Source: Moesziomyces globuligerus
Taxonomy: Eukaryota > Basidiomycota > Ustilaginomycetes > Ustilaginales > Ustilaginaceae
Reading direction: 5' to 3'
DNA: 64,000 nucleotides
Assembly: GCA_030849465.1 (NCBI GenBank)
Contig: JARVLF010000022.1
Span: 248,001 to 312,000 of the forward strand
Position 1 is the stretch's first letter. Each line of letters begins with the position of its first letter. The notes below the pieces were generated by a model. It saw nothing but the letters and a program-made list of their open reading frames with translations, was not told the DNA's origin and made no database searches. This document shows positions 1-11,161 of the stretch, in pieces. The position numbers were made by a program, and so were the translations under genes.

Positions 1-1234
1 CCGAGAAGCGCAGTCGATTGTCGGCGATGGTCTCGTGCGTCTTGACCACCGAGTGCCACGACTTGACAAACGTGCCGGCCTTGGCGTCGCTCAGCGAGTA
101 GGTCTCGAAGGTGGAGCGGGCGAGCTTGGCCATGCTGCGCGCATACTCCTCCTCGATGACGGCGCGCTTTTTGAGGAAGACGGATGCTTCGCGCGCCGAG
201 ACCATGCTCTGCTTGATGCGGTCAAATAGGAGCGGCATGCCGCAGTCGATGTCGCACAGCGAGCGCAGCACGCCCTCGTCGAAGCTGGTGGGGACGATGT
301 CCTCCATGGTGGGGCCGTTGTTGGCGAGGTTGTTGGCAGAGATGCTGGCGGAGGGGTTGTGGTTGAAGGTGCTGGTGGTGTTGCTGGTGGGGATGCTCGT
401 GTCAGCAAAGGTGGACGAGGCGGCGACGCCGGGTGCGGTGGATGCGCTCTGCGTGCTGAAGCGAGCGGTAGAGGTGTCGACGGAGGAGGAGGCGGTGGCG
501 CCCGAGACGTAGCCGCGGGCATCATCGTAGTTGGCGTGATCGGCCAAGGTGGGTGTTGCTAGCGCGGAGGAGGCTTCGTAGGGGATGGCGTTGGGTGCGG
601 CGTTGCGGCTGTCTATGCGCTCTACGTCGGACATGTTGAGCGCGTCCGAGTAGAGGTGGTTGGCGGAGGGATGTTCGTAGCCGGATCCAGAGACGTCGGA
701 GAGGGCGTCATTGCTGTGGAACTGGGCCTCATTGGACATGTCCGAGTGGTTGCCTGGCGAGGTGCCAAAGTGGGTGGCGAGACCGTGCGTCGAGAGGCCG
801 TGCGGGCTGAGGGTGGCATGGTCGACGGCACCGCCGAGCCAAGCGCCCTCCTGCGCGTTGGATGCGTGATAGGGCGAGTTCATTTGTGCAGGCTCGAGTG
901 CCAGCTGCACGCTTGCAGGACCCTCGTAGGAAGAGCCGAAATCGGGATCGAGTTCGGAAGCAGCGCCGATGGGGCTGGTGGTGGTCGAGAGCGGCGCTCC
1001 TCCGAACAGATCGACGGCAGCCACGCTCGTCGCCGCGGTGGGGGACTGGGTAGCCGGAGATGCGTTGGCAGCGCCGTTGGCAGCGCCACTGGAGCGGGGC
1101 GAGGAAGAGCCGAACAGCGAGCGCTCGCCGTGTTTGCTGGCCAGAGAGGCTACTGAGCTGCGTAGCTTGACGCTCGAGATGCTGTTGGTGCTGGTCGTAC
1201 GCTTGCGCAAAAACTCGGGTGCCGACGGGGCCAT
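1..1234 (-). CDS. F-BAR (FCH) domain protein, N-terminal part; probable Rho GTPase-activating protein
   Basis: The frame is open from an ATG at 1234 to the left edge, giving 411 codons with no stop, so this is a 5'-partial gene whose C-terminus lies outside. Residues 1-310 are Ser/Thr/Ala-rich and look disordered. From about residue 318 (FDEGVLRSLCDIDCGMPLLF) the sequence turns helical and matches the start of an F-BAR domain, with DRIKQSM and KKRAVIEEEYARSMAKLAR. F-BAR domains dimerise, bind and curve plasma membrane, and act in endocytosis, septation and polarity. The phrase LCD-DCG-PLL-DRIKQS resembles fungal F-BAR/DEP/RhoGAP proteins (Rgd2/Rga8 type), so a downstream RhoGAP domain is likely but not visible. 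The F-BAR call is fairly firm, the RhoGAP subtype is inference. The start is the first ATG of the frame. Confidence 0.7.
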   Translation of the reverse strand, partial: MAPSAPEFLRKRTTSTNSISSVKLRSSVASLASKHGERSLFGSSSPRSSGAANGAANASPATQSPTAATSVAAVDLFGGAPLSTTTSPIGAASELDPDFGSSYEGPASVQLALEPAQMNSPYHASNAQEGAWLGGAVDHATLSPHGLSTHGLATHFGTSPGNHSDMSNEAQFHSNDALSDVSGSGYEHPSANHLYSDALNMSDVERIDSRNAAPNAIPYEASSALATPTLADHANYDDARGYVSGATASSSVDTSTARFSTQSASTAPGVAASSTFADTSIPTSNTTSTFNHNPSASISANNLANNGPTMEDIVPTSFDEGVLRSLCDIDCGMPLLFDRIKQSMVSAREASVFLKKRAVIEEEYARSMAKLARSTFETYSLSDAKAGTFVKSWHSVVKTHETIADNRLRFS

Positions 1235-2283
1235 GGAAGCGCCTTTTGCAACACCTAGCGCTTTCCTTTGGTGAAGCTGGCCTGAACCGAGATCGGCCTT
1301 GTTGAACAGCTTATCCGTCTAAGAGGTCGGTGCGGCGGTCCTGCTGTGGGTTGCACGAGGTTGCGCTTGTGCAAATGCTCGCCCGCCTTGAGGGGGTCGC
1401 GAATGGGTGATATCGGACTGGGGTATCGAGCCTTGTGCGGCCGCGCGATCTGACGGCTGTCAAGTATATCAAGCGGAACGGCGCCGATGGGAAGAAGGTA
1501 TGGGCCAAGATGAAGAGCTCCAAGCGACAAGGGATCGTCAAGGCACACGCCCGAATGCCCGAACGCCCAAACGCAACGGCAATGCGTGCGGGACGGGGCG
1601 GCACAGCGGAATGCATCCAGCCAAGGGTCCGAGCGCCTCACTCAAGCGGCGGCCGCGCTGGACCAATTTATGCTGTTAGATTTGCAGACAGACGTGAGAT
1701 GCGAGCGTGCCGCCGCCGTTGACGAGCCCGCTCTTGCACAACCCGAAGACTAGATCTGGCCCCCCTTTTCTCTCTGCATTTCTGAGTTGGAAGCTCGCTG
1801 GCCGTGGGCGGCCGTGGGTGGCCGTGGGTGGATGTCGTCTTGCACGTTGTTCGGGTCGGATGCTGCCCTGCATCTGCCTTGCGCATCCGATAGGATCGGC
1901 GCAGTGCGGATGCGTCTCGAGCAAGATGGGGCCAACGCCCGAATGCGAGCGAGGCGCAGGTGCGCAGCGTCTGTATTCAGCATCCGTGGGAGCGAATACA
2001 AATCACGCGCTCGAGTGATTTGCGCTCGGATGAACTAGGCGATACAAAAAGAAAAAGACGGAAAAAGTGGGTTCGAAGCAAGAAGGCTCTGGGAAATGGA
2101 AAATTCGCAGTTGCGAGCTGCAGTTGATGTTGTTGTTGTCGTCGAGCGCGTGCGGTGCGTGGCAGTTGGGGCAGGGCGTGAGCTGCTCCGCGACGCCGTG
2201 TTGGTCAGGGCCCAGCAAAGTTAACAGCGAGACAGGCCAAAGATGGGCGCTTCTCGCGCGCAGGTGACAGCAGAGCTTGTCGA

Positions 2284-2318
2284 CGAGCGAGGGCGAGCGA
2301 GGGCGAGCGAGGGCGAGC
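2284..2318. repeat. Tandem repeat, 10-bp unit GAGCGAGGGC, about three copies
   Basis: Three near-perfect copies of a 10-bp unit lie in the intergenic region, about 750 bp upstream of the PAK kinase start. This is simple-sequence DNA with no evident function. Confidence 0.7.
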
Positions 2319-2786
2319 CAGCGCGCTTCTTTGCTTGGCACACGCTCGGTCGCCAATTTCAGCGCAAGGCAGCGCAGCACAAGGCAGTCGAGCCCAGTGG
2401 CGACGCAACGCACCGCACTGCAACCCATCGGCTCGCATCACATTATTGCCGCGCACCACAACGTGAAGCACCGCCAGGGTCGGACCCCTTGATCCAAGCG
2501 TCGAGCTAATCTGTGCGCTGCTCCCCTCAAACTCGTCCCCCTTTCCTATCGTCCGCTCACGCCTTTCTTTCCTCCACCCCACCCCTTCTTTCATCGTCCG
2601 TCGCCATCGAAGCTAGCATTGCATACTGCTCTGCACCCTCCATTCGCCCGTGTACGCAGTCGGCACATCGCGCCGAGCCGGCCAGCACACTCATCGCCCT
2701 TTCATACGACGCGTCCGGCCGTTCTCATTTCGCCCTATGCTGTCAACGCCGTCTTGAAGCCGTCAACAGCGTCTCTCGCATATTGC

Positions 2787-2816
2787 CATCGTCATCATCA
2801 TCATCATCATCATCAC
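2787..2816. repeat. ATC/CAT trinucleotide microsatellite
   Basis: A run of about eight CAT/ATC triplets lies about 250 bp upstream of the PAK kinase ATG, probably in the promoter or 5' leader. Such runs are prone to length change and could serve as a strain marker. Confidence 0.8.
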
Positions 2817-3061
2817 TACTAGCCGCTCACTCTCTCTGGCCTCCATAAACCAGCCCCTGCCGATCTTTACAACTGCACCTCGCTACACCGGGGTCCGAAC
2901 GAGGGACACACCGCCGCTCAACTTAGCGTGTCTGCTTTGCCGAGACTCCACCGTCCCCATCCTTGCTTCTTGCTCCTTCTCACGTCCTCCCGTCGTGTCT
3001 TGCTTCTCCACCATCTGATTTGGCTTAGCTTCGCTCGGCACTAGCTGCTCTCGTTTCCACC

Positions 3062-5623
3062 ATGCATCAATCGCCAAAACGCTCGGTGATCAAGCATCCC
3101 CACGACTTTCACGGCGCACAGGTCATGCCACGCAGCGCAGACGCCCTCGCCGAGGCTACAGCTCGCTCCGCCATGCCTCCGTCTGCACCGCATGCAGACC
3201 CTTCTTCCAGCACGCCAAACTACCTGCAAGGCGTCGAAGGCATCGGCAACCCGGACGGCGCTTTCTCCGGCCTCGGCAGCAGCTTCGACTTTGGCGACCT
3301 CAACCTCGTCCCCAAACGCAGCGCCCCAGCCCCTCCCAGCCAAGCGGCTGGCTCCGCTTTTGCGCCGCGTCAAGCCGCCTCGCCCTCGACATCCGCATCG
3401 CCAGCATCCACTTCCGCATCCACCTTCGCAAACGGCGCATCCTCGGCTGCGTGGTCGGCAGCCAATGCCACCCCTGCCGCCCCGTACCGACCGAGCCCGA
3501 CCATCAACACATCCGCCCATGCGCTTCAAGGCCCTCGCTCGGGATTGCCTGCTCAGAGCAGCCTCCCCTTCAGCGTAGCTGGTCTCTCCAACCATCCCTC
3601 AGCTGCCTCTCCCGTTCCCGGCCCCGCTTCCGCCTCGCCGTACTCGTCCAATGCGCCCGGCGCTTCCACTTCCAACCCATCCTTCCCACCACGACCGGTC
3701 CGCTCCAATACATCCGGGCCGGACACCTTCCACACGGTCTCATCCGTCACCGCATCCCAACACGTCGCACCCGTCATGGCCCAGCGCTCCCACTCGAGCA
3801 TCGGCCCACAGCAGCACCAGATGATCGGTTCACCCAACCTCAATCAGTCGTCGCCACCGCTCGAGCACGGCGCCCTCGGCGAATCGACACCCTCGCTTAC
3901 GACCCAGAGCCAATTCGTCCATGGTGCGAGGGATCGTGAGCGAAGCCGCGATGGCAGTGCCACTCCAGGCGGCAGGAACACGTTCAAGAGCGTCTTTGGC
4001 GGCTTCGTCAACTCGATGAGCGATGTATTCTCCGCCCAGAAAAAGATCGAGATCTCGACGCCGTACGATCCGGTGCATCTCACCCACGTAGGCTTCAACT
4101 CGGACACGGGCGAATTCACCGGCCTGCCAAAGGAATGGCAGCAGCTCTTGCAGGAGTCCGGCATCTCGCGTCAGGACCAGGAAGCCAACCCGCAGGCTGT
4201 CATGGACATTGTCGCCTTCTACCAGGATGCCACCAAGAGCGACGGCGATACCGACGTCTGGAAGAAGATGGGCCACGCAAAGGGAGTCCACGCACCAGGA
4301 ACGCCTCGCACAGATACCAGCAGCGACGACGGCTTAAAGTCCACGCCGCAGCAGGTGCTGTACGAAAAGCCCCGAGCAGCTCCTGCGCCCCCAGGCGGCC
4401 TGCATGGCAAGAGACCAGGAGAGATCGGCAGCCCCGATCTGAGGCAGGCACCCGCTCCACCCCACACTGCCGGCGAAGTACCGCTCAAGCCCTCGCGACC
4501 GGCGCCCCCTCCCGGTGCAGCCGCGGGTGCAAAGGCAGGATCGCCGTCGAACGGCTCTAAGCCGGTTGGCGCTTCGGGTGCGACGCCGCCTCTGGCCTCG
4601 AAGGCTGCTGGAACGACCGCGGCCAACGGCGCATCGTCGGCTTCGGCTGCAGTGCAGCCGGCAGCCGCCAGCAAGAGTGTCAAAGGTCCCGGCGCGGTTC
4701 CGAGGAGGCGCGAGACCAAGAAGAGCACGATCAAGGACTCGGACGTGATCGCCAAGCTGCAGGCGATCTGCACGGATGCGGATCCGACCAAGCTGTACAG
4801 GAGCCTGCAGAAGATCGGGCAAGGCGCGAGTGGTGGAGTGTTCACGGCGTACCAGGTGGGGACCAACGTGTCCGTGGCGATCAAGCAGATGAACCTGGAG
4901 CAGCAGCCGAAGAAGGATCTGATCATCAACGAGATCCTCGTGATGAAGGAGTCGCGCCACCGCAACATTGTCAACTACATTGACTCGTTCCTGTTCAAGG
5001 GCGATCTGTGGGTGGTGATGGAGTACATGGAGGGTGGGAGCCTGACGGACGTGGTGACGTGCAACATCATGACCGAGGGCCAGATCGCGGCGGTCAGTCG
5101 CGAGGTGCTCGAAGGGCTGCGCCACCTGCACGAGCACGGCGTGATCCACCGCGACATCAAGTCGGACAACGTGCTGCTGAGCTTGCAGGGCGACATCAAG
5201 CTCACCGACTTTGGCTTCTGCGCGCAGATCGGCGAGTCGCAGGCGAAGCGCACGACGATGGTGGGTACGCCGTACTGGATGGCGCCCGAGGTGGTGACGC
5301 GCAAGGAGTACGGGCCCAAGGTGGATATCTGGAGCCTGGGCATCATGTGCATCGAGATGGTCGAGGGCGAACCGCCGTACCTCAACGAGAACCCGTTGCG
5401 CGCGCTATACCTGATCGCGACCAACGGCACGCCCAAGATCAACAACCCGGAGAACCTGTCCAACACATTCAAGGACTTCCTCAAGACGAGTCTGGACGTG
5501 GACGCCGAGAGGAGGCCGGACGCGGCAGGCATGCTGGCGCATCCGTTCTTGAAGCGCTCCGAGAGCCTGCGAACGCTGGCGCCCCTGATCAAGGCGGCAC
5601 GCGAACAGACGCGCAAATCCTAG
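3062..5623 (+). CDS. PAK/Ste20-family protein kinase with CRIB domain (Smu1-like)
   Basis: This 853-residue Ser/Thr kinase is of the p21-activated type and should act below Cdc42/Rac in mating, MAPK and polarity signalling. A CRIB motif lies at about residues 331-345 (ISTPYDPVHLTHVGF), followed by the PAK autoinhibitory segment (LPKEWQQLLQESGIS). Pro-rich stretches at about 440-510 are candidate SH3 ligands. The kinase domain spans about 580-835: glycine loop GQGASGG near 586, ATP lysine K608 (VAIKQ), catalytic D698 (HRDIKSDN), metal-binding D716 (DFG) and MVGTPYWMAPE. No PH domain is visible, which favours the Ste20 branch (Smu1 in Ustilago maydis) over Cla4. The start ATG has a good context (CCACCATG). 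The gene is intronless. Family assignment is secure, orthology to Smu1 is inference. Confidence 0.93.
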   Translation: MHQSPKRSVIKHPHDFHGAQVMPRSADALAEATARSAMPPSAPHADPSSSTPNYLQGVEGIGNPDGAFSGLGSSFDFGDLNLVPKRSAPAPPSQAAGSAFAPRQAASPSTSASPASTSASTFANGASSAAWSAANATPAAPYRPSPTINTSAHALQGPRSGLPAQSSLPFSVAGLSNHPSAASPVPGPASASPYSSNAPGASTSNPSFPPRPVRSNTSGPDTFHTVSSVTASQHVAPVMAQRSHSSIGPQQHQMIGSPNLNQSSPPLEHGALGESTPSLTTQSQFVHGARDRERSRDGSATPGGRNTFKSVFGGFVNSMSDVFSAQKKIEISTPYDPVHLTHVGFNSDTGEFTGLPKEWQQLLQESGISRQDQEANPQAVMDIVAFYQDATKSDGDTDVWKKMGHAKGVHAPGTPRTDTSSDDGLKSTPQQVLYEKPRAAPAPPGGLHGKRPGEIGSPDLRQAPAPPHTAGEVPLKPSRPAPPPGAAAGAKAGSPSNGSKPVGASGATPPLASKAAGTTAANGASSASAAVQPAAASKSVKGPGAVPRRRETKKSTIKDSDVIAKLQAICTDADPTKLYRSLQKIGQGASGGVFTAYQVGTNVSVAIKQMNLEQQPKKDLIINEILVMKESRHRNIVNYIDSFLFKGDLWVVMEYMEGGSLTDVVTCNIMTEGQIAAVSREVLEGLRHLHEHGVIHRDIKSDNVLLSLQGDIKLTDFGFCAQIGESQAKRTTMVGTPYWMAPEVVTRKEYGPKVDIWSLGIMCIEMVEGEPPYLNENPLRALYLIATNGTPKINNPENLSNTFKDFLKTSLDVDAERRPDAAGMLAHPFLKRSESLRTLAPLIKAAREQTRKS

Positions 5624-6690
5624 AAGAAGGGTACACCTACACCCGCCAGCTCGCATGAGCAGCGCCGCTGAATGTTTCGTGCAACGGACACTGGAAGCCA
5701 TCGCTGTATGGTTTGGCGCCTCTGTATCTCGCTCGGTCTCTATGCAGCATGAATTCAAGCGCTGCGGCGGCTTCATTGATTTCATTCCGGCTGCGTGCGT
5801 GCTGAGTGGCGAACGAAACATCTGCAAGGCGGATGCGGCTTGAGTTGCCGTGAGTCACACCGGAAGTGGGCGTTGGGCGCCGCCAGTGAAAGGGCGACGC
5901 AGAAGACGACGTAAGCGATGCAGCATGATGAAGCAGACAAAGACCCTGGACCGGCGACGCGAAAGAATCACAGAATCCGCACCCGATGCACTCTCTGAAG
6001 TCGATCGGGAGGTGCGTGGTCGGCAATCACAATTTTGAAGCCCAAGGCGGGCAAGTGCACGCGGACGAGTCACAAGTCCAAGGTGGGCCTGGATGCGAGC
6101 AGTGACTGCGGATGCGCCCGAAGTGCAAAATTCGCGTCGAGATTATCAAATGGTACAGCGGCGCCTTGCAAGATTGAGTGTTTCCACTCGAGCCTGCCGA
6201 CGGGACTGTTGAGCTCAGACTGCAGTGTGCTGCCGTGATGTTGGGCGCGCGTCGGCTCAGTCTCGCAGTGAGAGCTTTGAGAGAGAGCGTCGTCTCGGTT
6301 AGCCGCTTTGGAAGAATTGAGTTGCGCCCGCCACACTGAACGAGAGCCTTGCATTCGCACAACCCTGTCTTGCACCGCCGCCGCCGCCCTCCCCACTCAA
6401 CTTCCGGTACGGCTTACACTTCGCATTGCTCCCGCGCTGCACCACGTCTTCCTTCACAACCGTCTTCCACCTTCATCAGCCGCGCACTCGTCACCTCTCA
6501 CGCTGTGGTGACTCGTCCCCTCCTCATCATCTCGTCGCGTGCCCCTCGTCGGCTCCTCTCGGCAGCGTTCACGCTCGCACGTATATCAAGGCCCCGTCTT
6601 GCCTCCTTTGCCTCGACGGCTCCCGTTCGCAAGTATTCCGCTCCTGCATCTACACACACGCTTCGGCCTCGCTTCAGCGTCCCACATACC
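5624..6690. other. Intergenic region upstream of tryptophan synthase
   Basis: This 1.07-kb tandem intergenic region separates the PAK kinase from tryptophan synthase. The final 330 bases are strongly C/T-rich and stop-free in two frames, as expected of a pyrimidine-rich leader. No independent gene is supported. Confidence 0.45.
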
Positions 6691-8844
6691 ATGACCGATC
6701 AGATCAAGGCTACCTTCGCCGCCAAGGCGGCCAAGAACGAGGCTGTCTTTGTCAGCTTCGTCACGGCCGGCTTCCCCACCAAGGACGACACCGTCGAGGT
6801 CCTCCTCGCCCTCGAGCAGGGCGGCGCCGATGTCATCGAGCTCGGCGTCCCCTTCTCGGATCCTCAGGCCGACGGTCCCGCCATCCAGGAGAGCAACCAG
6901 GTCGCGTTGGAACAGGGTGTCGGCTACACCCAGTGTCTCGACTACGTTCGACAGGCACGTGCCAAGGGCCTCAAGGCACCCGTTCTCCTCATGGGCTACT
7001 ACAACCCCACGCTCGCTTACGGCGAGGACAGGGCGGTACAGGACGCCAAGGCCGCCGGCGCAAACGGCTTCATCATGGTCGATCTCCCTCCCGAGGAGGC
7101 CGCCGACTTCCGCGCCTCGTGCACAAAGTACGGCCTCTCCTACGTGCCCCTCATCGCCCCTTCCACTTCCACCCAGCGCATCAAGCACCTCGCCTCGCTT
7201 GCCGACTCGTTCATCTACGTCGTCTCCAAGATGGGCACCACCGGCGCCACCACCACAGTCTCGAGCTCCTTGCCCGACCTCATCTCCAAGATTCGCAGCA
7301 TCACCTCCATCCCCCTCGCCGTCGGCTTCGGTGTCTCGACGCGCGAGCACTTCATCGAGGTCGGCGAGCACGCAGACGGCGTCGTCATCGGAAGCAAGCT
7401 CGTCGCCAAGCTCAAGGAAGCGCCCGTCAACACCGCAGCCCGCGTCCAGGCCGCGCGTGAATACTGCGCCGAGATCACCGGCAAGAACCAGGGTGGCATC
7501 CAGCGCAAGCAGCCGCTCAACATCAAGCAGGTCATGGACCAGCCCGACTCGGTCCCCGTGCCCAAGGTCGACGCCGTCGTCCCCGCCGACAGGCCGCCTG
7601 TCCCTGGTCTCGACACCATCGTCGACGCCGAGGGCAAGGTCCGTCCCCCGCGTTTCGGCAAGTTCGGTGGCCAGTACATCCCCGAGGCCCTCTTCGATGC
7701 ACACCAGGAGCTCGAGAAGGCCTACCTGGCCGCGCTCGAGGATCCCGAGTTCTGGAAGGAGTTTGAGAGCTACTACGAGTACATTGGCCGTCCCAGCGAG
7801 CTCTACCCCGCCGACCGCATGACCAAGGCCGCTGGCGGTGCCCAGATCTGGTTCAAGAGGGAGGACCTTAACCACACCGGCTCGCACAAGATCAACAACG
7901 CCGTCGGACAGATCCTGCTGGCGCGCCGATTGGGCAAGACGAGGATCATCGCCGAGACGGGTGCTGGTCAGCACGGCGTGGCCACCGCGACGGCGTGTGC
8001 CAAGTTCGGTCTCGAGTGCGTCGTCTACATGGGCGCCGAGGACGTGCGACGACAGTCGCTCAACGCCTTCCGCATGAAGATGCTCGGTGCCAAGGTGGTG
8101 GCGGTCGAGAGCGGAAGCAAGACGCTCAAGGACGCCATCAACGAGGCGAACCGCGACTGGGTGACCAACCTGCACAACACGCACTACATTGTCGGCTCGG
8201 CGATCGGCCCGCATCCATTCCCCTCGATCGTGCGCGACTTCCAGTCGATCATCGGCAAGGAGGTCAAGCAGCAGCTGCACGAGAAGAAGGGCAAGCTGCC
8301 CGATGCGGTGATCGCCTGCGTTGGTGGTGGCTCCAACGCGATCGGCATCTTCCATCCGTTTGTCCAGGACAAGAGCGTGCGTCTGATCGGTGTTGAGGCC
8401 GGTGGTGATGGTATCGATACCGACAGGCACTCGGCTACGCTGAGCAAGGGTACGCCTGGTGTGCTCCACGGCGTGCGTACGTATCTGCTCCAGGACCAGT
8501 TTGGACAGATCACCGAGACGCATTCGATCAGTGCAGGCCTCGACTATCCCGGTGTGGGACCCGAGCACTCGTTCCTCAAGGACAGCGGTAGGGCCGAGTA
8601 CCTGGCCGCTACGGACGAAGAGGCGCTGCGCGGCTTCAAGCTCTGCACAGAGCTCGAGGGTATCATCCCTGCACTCGAGACCTCGCACGCTCTCTGGAGC
8701 GCCTTCCACATCGCAAAGACCATGAAGCCCGACGAGGACATTGTCGTCTCGCTCAGTGGCCGTGGCGACAAGGACGTCGAGCAGATCGCCAACGCCATCG
8801 CCCACGGCGGCTGGGGCGAGCGTCTCGGCTGGAACATCGCCTGA
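6691..8844 (+). CDS. TRP5: Tryptophan synthase, fused alpha-beta enzyme
   Basis: This 717-residue bifunctional enzyme performs the last two steps of tryptophan synthesis: cleavage of indole-3-glycerol phosphate (alpha) and PLP-dependent condensation of indole with serine (beta). The alpha half comes first, with [21 protein letters not shown] (catalytic Glu and Asp of TrpA) and the phosphate-binding VGFGVST. The beta half begins near residue 310 ([18 protein letters not shown]), with the PLP-lysine motif [10 protein letters not shown] near 396 and the glycine-rich phosphate loop GGGSNAIG near 543. Alpha-then-beta order and a length near 700 are typical of fungal Trp5. The frame stays open upstream to about 6349, but the first ATG in it is 6691, so I start there. 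It is intronless and acts in the cytosol. Confidence 0.97.
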   Translation: MTDQIKATFAAKAAKNEAVFVSFVTAGFPTKDDTVEVLLALEQGGADVIELGVPFSDPQADGPAIQESNQVALEQGVGYTQCLDYVRQARAKGLKAPVLLMGYYNPTLAYGEDRAVQDAKAAGANGFIMVDLPPEEAADFRASCTKYGLSYVPLIAPSTSTQRIKHLASLADSFIYVVSKMGTTGATTTVSSSLPDLISKIRSITSIPLAVGFGVSTREHFIEVGEHADGVVIGSKLVAKLKEAPVNTAARVQAAREYCAEITGKNQGGIQRKQPLNIKQVMDQPDSVPVPKVDAVVPADRPPVPGLDTIVDAEGKVRPPRFGKFGGQYIPEALFDAHQELEKAYLAALEDPEFWKEFESYYEYIGRPSELYPADRMTKAAGGAQIWFKREDLNHTGSHKINNAVGQILLARRLGKTRIIAETGAGQHGVATATACAKFGLECVVYMGAEDVRRQSLNAFRMKMLGAKVVAVESGSKTLKDAINEANRDWVTNLHNTHYIVGSAIGPHPFPSIVRDFQSIIGKEVKQQLHEKKGKLPDAVIACVGGGSNAIGIFHPFVQDKSVRLIGVEAGGDGIDTDRHSATLSKGTPGVLHGVRTYLLQDQFGQITETHSISAGLDYPGVGPEHSFLKDSGRAEYLAATDEEALRGFKLCTELEGIIPALETSHALWSAFHIAKTMKPDEDIVVSLSGRGDKDVEQIANAIAHGGWGERLGWNIA

Positions 8845-9689
8845 GCCGTCTAGTCGGCCCGCTTCCTTTGCTCCGCTATCTCACGATCTCATGATTTGAA
8901 GCTATCTCAGAAATGCATCTGTTTCCTTCCCTTCCTGCGAGTGTGCACAAATGCTCATCCGCCAGTGTGGGCGTTGTTGTGTGCATAGCAAGGCGTTTGT
9001 CCGCTTCGGTGCGGTGTCCTGGCTCGGCTCTCCCTCTACGATGATTACCATCTGTCTCGCTTCCACAGCGACGCATCGCTTTGAGAGCTTGCCGGTCCTC
9101 TTCTCCCCTCTCAAAGCTCGATCCTTGAAAGTCTGTGCTTTGCACCATGTTGGCCGCTGTCCGTTCCTGAGAGTCTATATTACAACTTGTCTCCTGAAAG
9201 AGTGCTGATGTCGACTGTACAGTGCATATATTCGGCTTCGGTGCAGACTCGCTTCATGCTCGGTATCATCCCGCTCTTCAACGCAGCGGTTCGCGAGCTT
9301 GCGAATCCTCTTCCGGGCCTGCATACAATTCGATGCTTGCATTCTCGTGCTGTTGAGCCTCGCAATGAGCTGATCGCTTGCAATTGCTGCCCAGAAGGTC
9401 GGCTAATGACTTGGGACATGCTCGTCATCACCGCTTTTCTGTACCTTGATTTTCGACACGCTTTTTCGACAGACCCGAGTCGCAGCCAATAAACTTCGCG
9501 CAGCAGCTTTACGCGAGTTGTGGCAAAACGCGTCCAAGTGCGCGCGGGCCTCGGCTGGCTCGAGACCAACACTTTCTCGTCGATCGACTCAGCCCTCTCC
9601 AGCTCCCGCCACCATGACCATGGGGCTGTAGGCAGGGCTACATCGCCTAGCTCTCTCCCTTACTCCCATCTCTATCGCTCCGACCAGCC
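8845..9689. other. Intergenic region between tryptophan synthase and RAD9
   Basis: This 845-bp region between two same-strand genes contains the trp 3' end and the RAD9 promoter. A frame at 9187-9492 (+) could encode 101 residues but has no family features and is treated as chance. One possible MCB element is listed separately. Confidence 0.45.
9528..9533. promoter_or_regulatory. Possible MluI cell-cycle box (ACGCGT) upstream of RAD9
   Basis: The palindrome ACGCGT, preceded by AAA, lies about 160 bp upstream of the RAD9 start. In yeasts this is the core binding site of MBF, which drives G1/S expression of DNA replication and repair genes. A single 6-bp match in GC-rich DNA is weak evidence. 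Confidence 0.3.
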
Positions 9690-11080
9690 ATGAATGCAGT
9701 CGTCTCGGCGAGCGACATCAAGAGTACGTGATCCTCCGCTTCCGCTGCCTCTGTCAGACGGATCCGTGCTGACATCGTTGCTTGCGAGGTAACAGCGTTC
9801 TACAGTTCGCTCACCTGTCTGCAACGCTTCTCGGACACGTTCTGGCTCCAATGCAGCCGGCTGGCCAACGGCCAGGCGCAGATTCGGCTGTCGGCGATCA
9901 ATGCGACCAACTCGGCCTTCTGCATGTTCGTCTTTGACCCGGACTTTTTCCTGAGCGTCAACACACGATCGAGCCAGAAGATCGAATGCCAGATCAATCT
10001 CAAGGTAAGCCTTCACCCAATCTGCTCCTTGCTGATTGTTTGGATTCTGACCGGGCGATATTGGTGTAGGCGATCTTATCGATCCTGCGATCTAGGGGAC
10101 GGAGTGTGGAGCGGCTCGAGCTGGATCTGAGCGACTCGGGGAGCGAGTGTCGGTTCACCGTTGCGCTGCACTGTCAGCACGGGATTCTCAAGGTGCATCG
10201 GTTGACGTACGAGCCGAAACGCGGGCTGCTGCCGACGGCGGATCCGAACCCGCCCAACTTCTTCTGCATCTCGGCGACGACGGCGACCGAATGGACGGAT
10301 CACTTTCTCTCGTCGACGCGCAACGGCGAGATCACGTTTGTCTGCAGTCCCGACAGCTGTGTGGCGCGGAGCAAGGACGACGAACCACCGGACGGTAAAG
10401 GTCTGCGACGCGCCATCCACACCGAGGTGCGCATCGCCACCGACGAATTTCGCGAGTACGGCGTGCTGGAAGCGTGCGCGCTGACCTTTTCGCTGCGCGA
10501 GTTCAAGGCGACCGTCGCGCTCGCCGACGCATTGGCCGTCGCGCTCGAGGTCAACTTTAGCGATGGCGACGAGCCGCTCTTTGTCCGCCTCAGGCTCGAG
10601 AACGCGCTCGCCGCCGAGTTCGTCATCGCCACCACGAAGCCCGACCGTTCGACGCCCGCGGGCAAGGACAAGCCGCAGCCCGTGCCAGCGGCGGCAGTGG
10701 CGAGATCAGTCTCGGACTCGGTACCCCCACGAGCGCAGGAGAGTTCGGATGCGTCCATCCCCCCGCCAGCATCAACGGCGGCGAGAAGGGAGGTGCCGGT
10801 GGAGTCTACACCGATCGAGCCAGTGCGCGCACGCTCCGAAGCTCCGCTCTTCTTCCCTGGCCCCTCCCAGCCCTCTCAGCTCTCTCAAGCATCCCAACTC
10901 TCACGGCCTTCACAGGAGCTGGAGCCGACGCAGCCGCTCGAGGCAACGCAGCTCGTGGTACAGCCCACACCCGTCGCACGCGGCGGCGATCCGGGCGAGT
11001 TCCTCGCACCCTCCGAATCGGATACCGAATCCGAGCCCGACGCCTTGGCGCCACGCAAGCGCTTCAAACCTCTCTTCTGA
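9690..11080 (+). CDS. RAD9: DNA-damage checkpoint clamp subunit Rad9 (9-1-1 complex)
   Basis: Three exons, 9690-9723, 9796-10004 and 10070-11080, join to 417 residues. Introns of 72 and 65 bp have GTACGT and GTAAGC donors and AAC-AG and GTGT-AG acceptors, and the frame is preserved. The start (MNAVVSASDIK) and NATNSAFCMFVFDPDFF match the Rad9 N-terminal PCNA-like fold. The second fold follows (HCQHGILKVHRLTYE). Rad9-Hus1-Rad1 forms the clamp loaded at damaged DNA that recruits and activates ATR. The C-terminal tail carries an SQ/TQ cluster at about residues 345-377 (five SQ and two TQ), the expected ATM/ATR substrate region, then acidic residues and a basic end (RKRFKPLF), a possible nuclear signal. 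Family call is by characteristic blocks, exon boundaries are my reading. Confidence 0.88.
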
Positions 11081-11161
11081 TACGCAAATGTCCACTCGCT
11101 TCGCATCGTCAGGTCGATTGCAAGAGAAAATCAACCAAGCCCACCCAGGCCCGGTGTGAGG

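Larger units (their letters stand above)
1235..3061. other. Divergent intergenic region, F-BAR gene / PAK kinase gene
   Basis: About 1.8 kb lies between two divergently transcribed genes. Short overlapping frames occur on both strands (for example 1255-1641 -), but none has a recognisable domain or coding-like composition. The last 500 bases before the kinase are pyrimidine-rich, typical of a basidiomycete promoter and leader. Two simple repeats are listed separately. I see no further gene here. Confidence 0.5.

Noticed and set aside
1255..1641. A 128-codon minus-strand frame upstream of the F-BAR gene
   Set aside because: No family features, overlaps other frames, and lies where the F-BAR promoter is expected.
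6349..6690. A 114-codon Arg/Ser-rich, acid-free N-terminal extension of tryptophan synthase that looks like a mitochondrial presequence
   Set aside because: The frame has no ATG before 6691; it opens with TTG. The stretch is a pyrimidine-rich leader, and such DNA lacks stops and reads as Ser/Pro/Arg in any frame. Fungal Trp5 is cytosolic.
6586..8805. A 739-codon minus-strand frame opposite tryptophan synthase
   Set aside because: An antisense shadow of the same kind. The plus-strand protein is unambiguous.
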